From assembly GCF_000426825.1 (NCBI RefSeq), contig NZ_AUGC01000009.1, positions 84,406-148,405 on the forward strand: DNA of 64,000 bases. The letters are read 5' to 3'. The notes beneath the pieces are model-generated. The model searched no databases, was not told the DNA's origin, and saw only the letters and a program-made list of their open reading frames with translations. Each line of letters begins with the position of its first letter. Position 1 is the stretch's first letter. Made by a program: the position numbers and the translations under genes. Origin of the DNA: Thermonema rossianum DSM 10300 (GTDB lineage Bacteria; Bacteroidota; Bacteroidia; Cytophagales; Thermonemataceae). Of the stretch, positions 59,538 to 64,000 are shown one piece after another.

Positions 59538-60890
59538 ATGAAAATCCTTTCAACTGTCCGCTTTCTTATTGCATGCGTGGGCATCAGTTTGGCTGCCTGT
59601 CACTCTTCTGTAGAACCACAAGAAAACAATTGGACCTATGCCGGCGGCGAAACCACCGTATTCAGCACCGGTCCGGATGCCTATACCCTCCCCCTTGCTA
59701 ATTTAAATAAAGATGGCTTGCAAAAGCATTTAGAAGCTGACGCTATGTTTGCTCAACAGTTTGTAACCGAGCCGGCAGAACGATTTGGAGGCTTGGGCCC
59801 CATTTTCAACCAAAATGCTTGTGAGAGCTGCCATATACGCAACGGAAAAAGTGCCGTGCCCGCCTATTCCGGCGACCCCTCATCCGGGCTGCTCTTGCGT
59901 TTAGGTACCGAAAACGGTGAGGAGCTCCCCGGTTTTGGCAACCAATTACAAACCAAAGCTGTCTTTGGTTTTACTCCGGAAGGCAAAATTTCAATAGAGG
60001 AAAGGGAGAAGATTGTACGCTTTGCCGATGGCATGGAAACCAAGATACGCGAACTACAATACGGCATTCAAGATAGCTATATACCATTGCCTGCCTCTAC
60101 CCGTATTTCTCCGCGTATGGCACAAGCAGTTTATGGTCTCGGCCTGCTCGAAGCCGTACCCGAATCGGAAATACTGGCATTGGCAGATGAAAACGACCGC
60201 AACGGCGATGGTATCAGCGGACGCCCCAACTGGGTATGGGACAAGCAACAACAAAGCATCCGCTTGGGGCGTTTCGGGTGGAAAGCCGCCCAGCCATCGG
60301 CTCTGCAGCAGTCTGCTGCCGCTGCCCACAACGACATGGGACTTAGCAATCCCCTCTTCCCGGAAGAAAACTGCACAGGACAAAACAACTGTGGTGGTGA
60401 CGGCAAAATGGATATTTCAAACGAGGAGTTGGAATTATTCACCTTTTACTTCCAGACCTTAGGCGTGCCGGCTCCCCGCAATCAAAATTCAAATAAAGTA
60501 AAACAGGGACGCTTGTTGTTTTTCGAAGCCCGCTGTAATGCCTGTCATGTACCACCCCTGCACACCGGTCCCCACCCCATCCGGGAGCTCGCCTACCAAA
60601 CCATTCACCCCTACACAGACCTGCTACTACACGACATGGGCGAAGACCTTGCCGATCATCGCCCCGAAGGTAAAGCAAGTGGTAGAGAGTGGCGCACCCC
60701 GCCTTTATGGGGCATTGGTCTTACTCAGGTTGTCAATCCGCAGGCTACCTTTCTTCATGATGGGCGCGCACGCACCATCGAAGAAGCCATTCTGTGGCAT
60801 GGCGGTGAAGCCGAATATTCCAAACAGTTTTACATGAAACTTCCTAAAAGCGAACGGGAAAAGCTGCTTGCTTTCGTAGAATCCCTGTAA
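59538..60890 (+). CDS. Dihaem c-type oxidoreductase (DUF1111/DHOR)
   Basis: A 450-aa lipoprotein (SLAAC lipobox, Cys21). It has two haem c sites: CESCH (C95, C98, H99) in FNQNACESCHIRNG and CNACH (C333, C336, H337) in FFEARCNACHVPP. DENDRNGDGISGRPN looks like a Ca-binding loop. The layout matches the dihaem oxidoreductase group related to MauG/CcpA peroxidases, often called thiol oxidoreductase. With imelysin it probably forms a periplasmic iron or redox system, for example changing iron oxidation state. It is separated from imelysin by a terminator. Confidence 0.93.
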   Translation: MKILSTVRFLIACVGISLAACHSSVEPQENNWTYAGGETTVFSTGPDAYTLPLANLNKDGLQKHLEADAMFAQQFVTEPAERFGGLGPIFNQNACESCHIRNGKSAVPAYSGDPSSGLLLRLGTENGEELPGFGNQLQTKAVFGFTPEGKISIEEREKIVRFADGMETKIRELQYGIQDSYIPLPASTRISPRMAQAVYGLGLLEAVPESEILALADENDRNGDGISGRPNWVWDKQQQSIRLGRFGWKAAQPSALQQSAAAAHNDMGLSNPLFPEENCTGQNNCGGDGKMDISNEELELFTFYFQTLGVPAPRNQNSNKVKQGRLLFFEARCNACHVPPLHTGPHPIRELAYQTIHPYTDLLLHDMGEDLADHRPEGKASGREWRTPPLWGIGLTQVVNPQATFLHDGRARTIEEAILWHGGEAEYSKQFYMKLPKSEREKLLAFVESL

Positions 60891-60920
60891 AGCCTCATTA
60901 GCGGCAAACAACAGCTATAG

Positions 60921-60950
60921 GCGGCTTCTGTCAAATAGAAGCCGCTTTTC
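60921..60950 (+). terminator. Intrinsic terminator of the dihaem gene
   Basis: GCGGCTTCT and AGAAGCCGC form a 9-bp perfect stem with a 7-base loop followed by TTTTCTT. Confidence 0.85.
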
Positions 60951-61029
60951 TTATACTGCCCTTTTCGCTAACTTTAAAACCTGAGCGTAAACAAACATAA
61001 ACAAAAGTAAGCAACACAATACACACACT

Positions 61030-62535
61030 ATGGGAATACGTGCTACTTTGAGCAAACCACTGGCATGGTGGACGGTGCAGCAACAAAAACGATGGATGCA
61101 GCGCCCTGTTGAAACGCAACTACACTGGATGCACAAGTTGGTGCAACAAGCCCGGCATACCGCTTTCGGCAAAGAACATGGCTTCGATGCCATTCACTCA
61201 TACGAAGATTTCAAAAAGCAAGTACCCATCCGCGATTATGAGGGCTTACGTCCTTATGTTCAGCGCATCATTGAAGGGGAAGAGCACGTACTGTGGCGCG
61301 GAAAACCACTCTATTTTGCGAAAACCTCAGGCACTACTTCCGGCGTGAAATACATTCCCATCACCCGCGACTCTATTCCCAACCATATCAACGGGGCACG
61401 CAACGCCCTGCTCAACTACATTTATGAAACCGGCAACAGCGACTTTCTGGACCGCAAACTGATATTTCTTTCCGGAAGCCCCGTATTGGACCAAAAAGGG
61501 GGCATTCTGACCGGGCGCCTGTCAGGCATTGTCAACCATCACGTGCCCGCCTACCTGCGCAGCAATCAAATGCCTTCCTATGAAACCAACTGTATTGAAG
61601 ACTGGGAGGAGAAGCTGGACCGCATCGTGGAAGAAACCTTGAAGGAAGACATGTCGCTCATATCGGGCATTCCGCCCTGGGTGCAAATGTATTTCGACCG
61701 CATCATAGAACGCACCGGAAAAAAAATAAAAGACGTTTTTCCCAACTTCTCGCTTTTTGTGTATGGCGGGGTCAACTTTGAACCCTACCGCGCCAAATTG
61801 TTCGACAGCATCGGTAAGCCGGTGGATTCAATAGAGTTGTTTCCTGCCTCCGAAGGGTTCTTTGCCTATCAGGACAAACCCGACCACCAAGGGCTGTTGC
61901 TGCTGCTCGATACCGGTATTTTTTATGAGTTCATTCCTGCCGAAGAGTATTTCAACGAAAACCCGCGCCGCTTGCATATAGGCGAGGTGGAAGAAGGGAA
62001 AAACTATGCCCTGATTATCAACAGCAACGCCGGATTATGGGGCTATTCCATTGGCGACACCGTGCGCTTCGTATCTACCAACCCCTACCGCGTGGTCGTA
62101 AGCGGTCGCATCAAGCACTACATTTCTGCCTTCGGCGAGCACGTCATTGGCGAAGAAGTAGAGAAAGCCATGAAAGCCACATTGGAGGCATTTCCGGAAG
62201 TGAAAGTAGTAGAGTTTACCGTGGCTCCTCAGGTAACCCCTGCCGAAGGGCTGCCTTATCACGAATGGTTGATAGCATTTGACCACCCACCCGCCGACTT
62301 GGCGGCTTTTGCCAAGAAACTGGACGACACACTTCGCTCGCTCAACATTTATTACGATGACCTCATTAAGGGCAGCATTTTGCGCCCGGCCGTAGTTACG
62401 CCTCTGCAAGCCGATGCTTTTGTGCATTACATGAAGTCCATCGGCAAGTTGGGAGGGCAAAACAAAGTGCCCCGTCTTTCCAATGACCGGAAAATTGCAG
62501 ATGCACTACTGCAATGGGAAGCAAGAACGCCATGA
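61030..62535 (+). CDS. GH3-family acyl-adenylating enzyme
   Basis: A 501-aa protein of the GH3 branch of the adenylate-forming superfamily, known in plants for conjugating auxin or jasmonate to amino acids and found in many Bacteroidota with unknown substrate. It has KTSGTTSGVKYIP (98-110, P-loop of adenylating enzymes), FPASEGFFAYQ (~276-286), YSIGDTVRF and VSGRIKHYISAFGEHV, all typical. Length is normal. It is coupled by a 4-base overlap (ATGA) with a DUF3667 gene. Confidence 0.93.
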   Translation: MGIRATLSKPLAWWTVQQQKRWMQRPVETQLHWMHKLVQQARHTAFGKEHGFDAIHSYEDFKKQVPIRDYEGLRPYVQRIIEGEEHVLWRGKPLYFAKTSGTTSGVKYIPITRDSIPNHINGARNALLNYIYETGNSDFLDRKLIFLSGSPVLDQKGGILTGRLSGIVNHHVPAYLRSNQMPSYETNCIEDWEEKLDRIVEETLKEDMSLISGIPPWVQMYFDRIIERTGKKIKDVFPNFSLFVYGGVNFEPYRAKLFDSIGKPVDSIELFPASEGFFAYQDKPDHQGLLLLLDTGIFYEFIPAEEYFNENPRRLHIGEVEEGKNYALIINSNAGLWGYSIGDTVRFVSTNPYRVVVSGRIKHYISAFGEHVIGEEVEKAMKATLEAFPEVKVVEFTVAPQVTPAEGLPYHEWLIAFDHPPADLAAFAKKLDDTLRSLNIYYDDLIKGSILRPAVVTPLQADAFVHYMKSIGKLGGQNKVPRLSNDRKIADALLQWEARTP

Positions 62536-63404
62536 ACAACCACCAAGAAGAAAGCGCACATAGCCCGGAAGAACGCTGCCTCAATTGTGAGGCACCGCTT
62601 CTGGGGCAATATTGCCACCACTGCGGGCAGAAACGTGGCACCACCAAGCTCACCTTGGGGCAGTGGTTCATGCTTTTTTGGGACAACCTCGTGAGCATCG
62701 ACGGCAAGCTGCTCAAAACCATCGTGCCCTTGCTGTTTATGCCCGGGCGCGTCAGCCGCGACTACATAGAAGGGCGGCGGGCGCGCTATGTCGATCCCGT
62801 GCGTCTTTTCCTGGTGAGTTCTTTCCTGCTCTTTCTGGTAGTCGAATACTCCATAGAGCCGGTCATCATAAAAGGGAATGAAATAAGCAGGCAGGTAACA
62901 GAAGGAAGCAACATACAAGCGATGCTCCAAGAAAGCACGCAACAAACAAGCCTTGAAGAGAGGGTAACCCTCAGTTTACAAGAAGAAATACCGGGCGATA
63001 TGGTCCGCAAAGGCATACATGTCTTCCGGCAGTTTTTTGAATGGCTTCCCAAGCTGCTCATACTTTTCATGCCGCTGTATGCCCTCTGCCTGAAGCTGTT
63101 TTACCTGCGCCATCGCAACTTTTACTTTACCGACCACCTGATTGTCTCTGCCTATCTACACGCCGTCATCTGCTTTATGTATTTTGTGCTGTTCATTGCC
63201 TTGCGCTTCACTCAAAACGCATGGGTTTTTACCGGCTTATGGCTGCTGCCGGCAAGCTATCACTACCTCACACTCAAAACGGTTTACCGGCAAGGATGGA
63301 TACGCACTTTCTTTACCTTTCTGTTTAGCACTGCCTTGTATTTCTGCACTTTGTTTGTTATCACCAGCCTTTTTGTTTACTTTCTCTGGTGGAAAGCCGC
63401 CTGA
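62532..63404 (+). CDS. DUF3667 membrane protein with N-terminal zinc ribbon
   Basis: A 290-aa protein. The N-terminal CLNCEAPLLGQYCHHCGQKR (C16, C19, C28, C31) is a zinc ribbon. WFMLFWDNLVSIDGKLLKTIVPLLFMPGRVSRDYIEGRRARYVDPVRLFL is the DUF3667 core, and then four to five membrane helices follow. The function of the family is unknown. ATG at 62532 overlaps the GH3 stop; the in-frame start at 62514 is less likely. The DNA after it (63405-63700) holds only a repeat and no gene. Confidence 0.9.
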   Translation: MNNHQEESAHSPEERCLNCEAPLLGQYCHHCGQKRGTTKLTLGQWFMLFWDNLVSIDGKLLKTIVPLLFMPGRVSRDYIEGRRARYVDPVRLFLVSSFLLFLVVEYSIEPVIIKGNEISRQVTEGSNIQAMLQESTQQTSLEERVTLSLQEEIPGDMVRKGIHVFRQFFEWLPKLLILFMPLYALCLKLFYLRHRNFYFTDHLIVSAYLHAVICFMYFVLFIALRFTQNAWVFTGLWLLPASYHYLTLKTVYRQGWIRTFFTFLFSTALYFCTLFVITSLFVYFLWWKAA

Positions 63405-63521
63405 AGCAGCGGCACGCTTATGTATTTCCTTGTCTCTGCCTTTGGGCTGTGTTCTTTACCGCTCCGGACCTCCCCTTTTGCTCTTTTGAGGCTCTCCCTT
63501 TGTCATTTCATGCCCCCCTTT

Positions 63522-63615
63522 TGTCATTTCGAGCGTTAGCAAGGAATCTCTTTGCTTTCCTGTGGCTTGAAGAGATTGAGATTTCTCACCTCACTGCGTT
63601 CGGTTCGAAATGACA
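63522..63615. repeat. HFERSEK-type dispersed repeat, copy 4
   Basis: A ~94-bp unit with ends TGTCATTTCGAGCG and GGTTCGAAATGACA. The inside is more diverged than in copies 1-3 (GTTAGCAAGGAATCTC for GCAGCGAGAAATCT). It lies between DUF3667 and the rRNA operon. Confidence 0.8.
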
Positions 63616-63711
63616 AGAAGGAAGAGGGAAGTCGAAAAAGCCAAAAAGGCAGTTACCGAAGAATAAAAAACCCGGCTGTTTTGGGGCTTACACCTCACAC
63701 CCCCTAAAAAC

Positions 63712-63740
63712 AAAAAAACCCCCTTTTCCAAGGGGGCTTT
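63712..63740 (-). terminator. Terminator of the rRNA operon
   Basis: CCCCC/GGGGG stem (63719-63723 with 63732-63736). On the minus strand the stem is followed by seven Ts (complement of 63712-63718). It lies just downstream of the 5S 3' end. Confidence 0.75.
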
Positions 63741-63751
63741 CAGTGTTCATG

Positions 63752-63860
<109 letters not shown>

Positions 63861-63926
63861 AATATCTTTATCAATGCCTTTAAGCTCTCTACATACTGTC
63901 TATATCGAAGACTACATCCACGCAAA

Positions 63927-64000
63927 GAAGTCTCTCGGGGTATTAGTATGACTCGGCTCAACGGCTCTCACCGCTTACACCTGTCACCTATCTACGTCCT
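63927..64000 (-). rRNA. rrl: 23S ribosomal RNA, 3' end (partial)
   Basis: On the minus strand the window edge reads AGGACGTAGATAGGTGACAG, then GTTGAGCCGAGTCATACTAAT followed by ACCCCGAGAG, the conserved 3' end of 23S (compare ...GTTGAGCxxxxxGTACTAAT). The exact 3' end is estimated. The rest of the gene, and 16S, lie beyond the window. Confidence 0.92.

Overview
The window reads as chromosome of a member of the Bacteroidota, most likely Cytophagales-like. The evidence is several promoters of the phylum's -33 TTTG / -7 TAnnTTTG type, a PorP/SprF-family outer-membrane protein of type IX secretion, TonB-receptor-like barrels with a carboxypeptidase-regulatory N-domain, a DUF3667 protein, BatA and TlpA family proteins, and dispersed ~90-bp repeats that read as CHFERSEK-type peptides. 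Base composition is moderate over most of the window and clearly AT-richer at 52.6-55.7 kb. The genus cannot be settled from this sequence alone.

Layout. 1-6 kb, minus strand: a surface-polysaccharide operon read from a textbook promoter at 5953-5983 (gmd, fcl, a Wzy/O-antigen-ligase-like membrane protein, a GT2 and GT4 glycosyltransferases). Its distal end is damaged: one GT4 gene is cut by an IS end and another fragment lies at the window edge. A Wzz-like chain-length protein diverges from it. 6.9-15.5 kb: an exported HMA metal-binding protein with an outer-membrane protein, a coiled-coil membrane protein, a giant exported protein of about 1790 aa, prmA and tpiA. 16-29.7 kb: a GAF/PAS sensor without kinase, a CX5R phosphatase/arsenate-reductase-like protein, a VWA protein, lnt, a two-subunit M16 peptidase, nrdB, a PH-like coiled-coil protein and kynU. 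29.7-31 kb: repeat-rich DNA with a GIY-YIG gene. 31-39.4 kb: an operon lutB-like, BatA-like, TlpA-like, then a 59-aa small gene, pyrH-frr, a PorP/SprF protein and hemC.

39.5-46.4 kb, minus strand: a compact peptide natural-product (RiPP) locus. Two related small precursors with double-glycine leaders (YGG|FS) precede a radical SAM/SPASM maturase, a C39 peptidase-ABC exporter and a TonB-receptor-like barrel. This is the best candidate for an undescribed system. The inferred path is ribosomal synthesis, radical modification, leader removal with export, and outer-membrane passage or recognition. 46.7-52.6 kb: peroxiredoxin, fabI, a membrane protein, copZ-copA and a GT2.

52.6-55.7 kb is an AT-rich accessory island: a uracil-DNA-glycosylase-fold-like protein overlapping a truncated member of an HPG/FWGEWE family, a ~152-bp IS5-type mini-element, a full-length second family member, a decayed REP-associated tyrosine transposase carrying a palindrome, and a probable C-terminal scrap of an adenine DNA methyltransferase. 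It looks like the remains of a DNA-modification or defence island. 55.7-63.4 kb: an MBL-fold hydrolase, a porin-imelysin-dihaem oxidoreductase set (probable iron uptake) with a palindromic candidate operator, then GH3 and DUF3667 genes. The window ends in the 3' end of an rRNA operon on the minus strand (5S, then the end of 23S).
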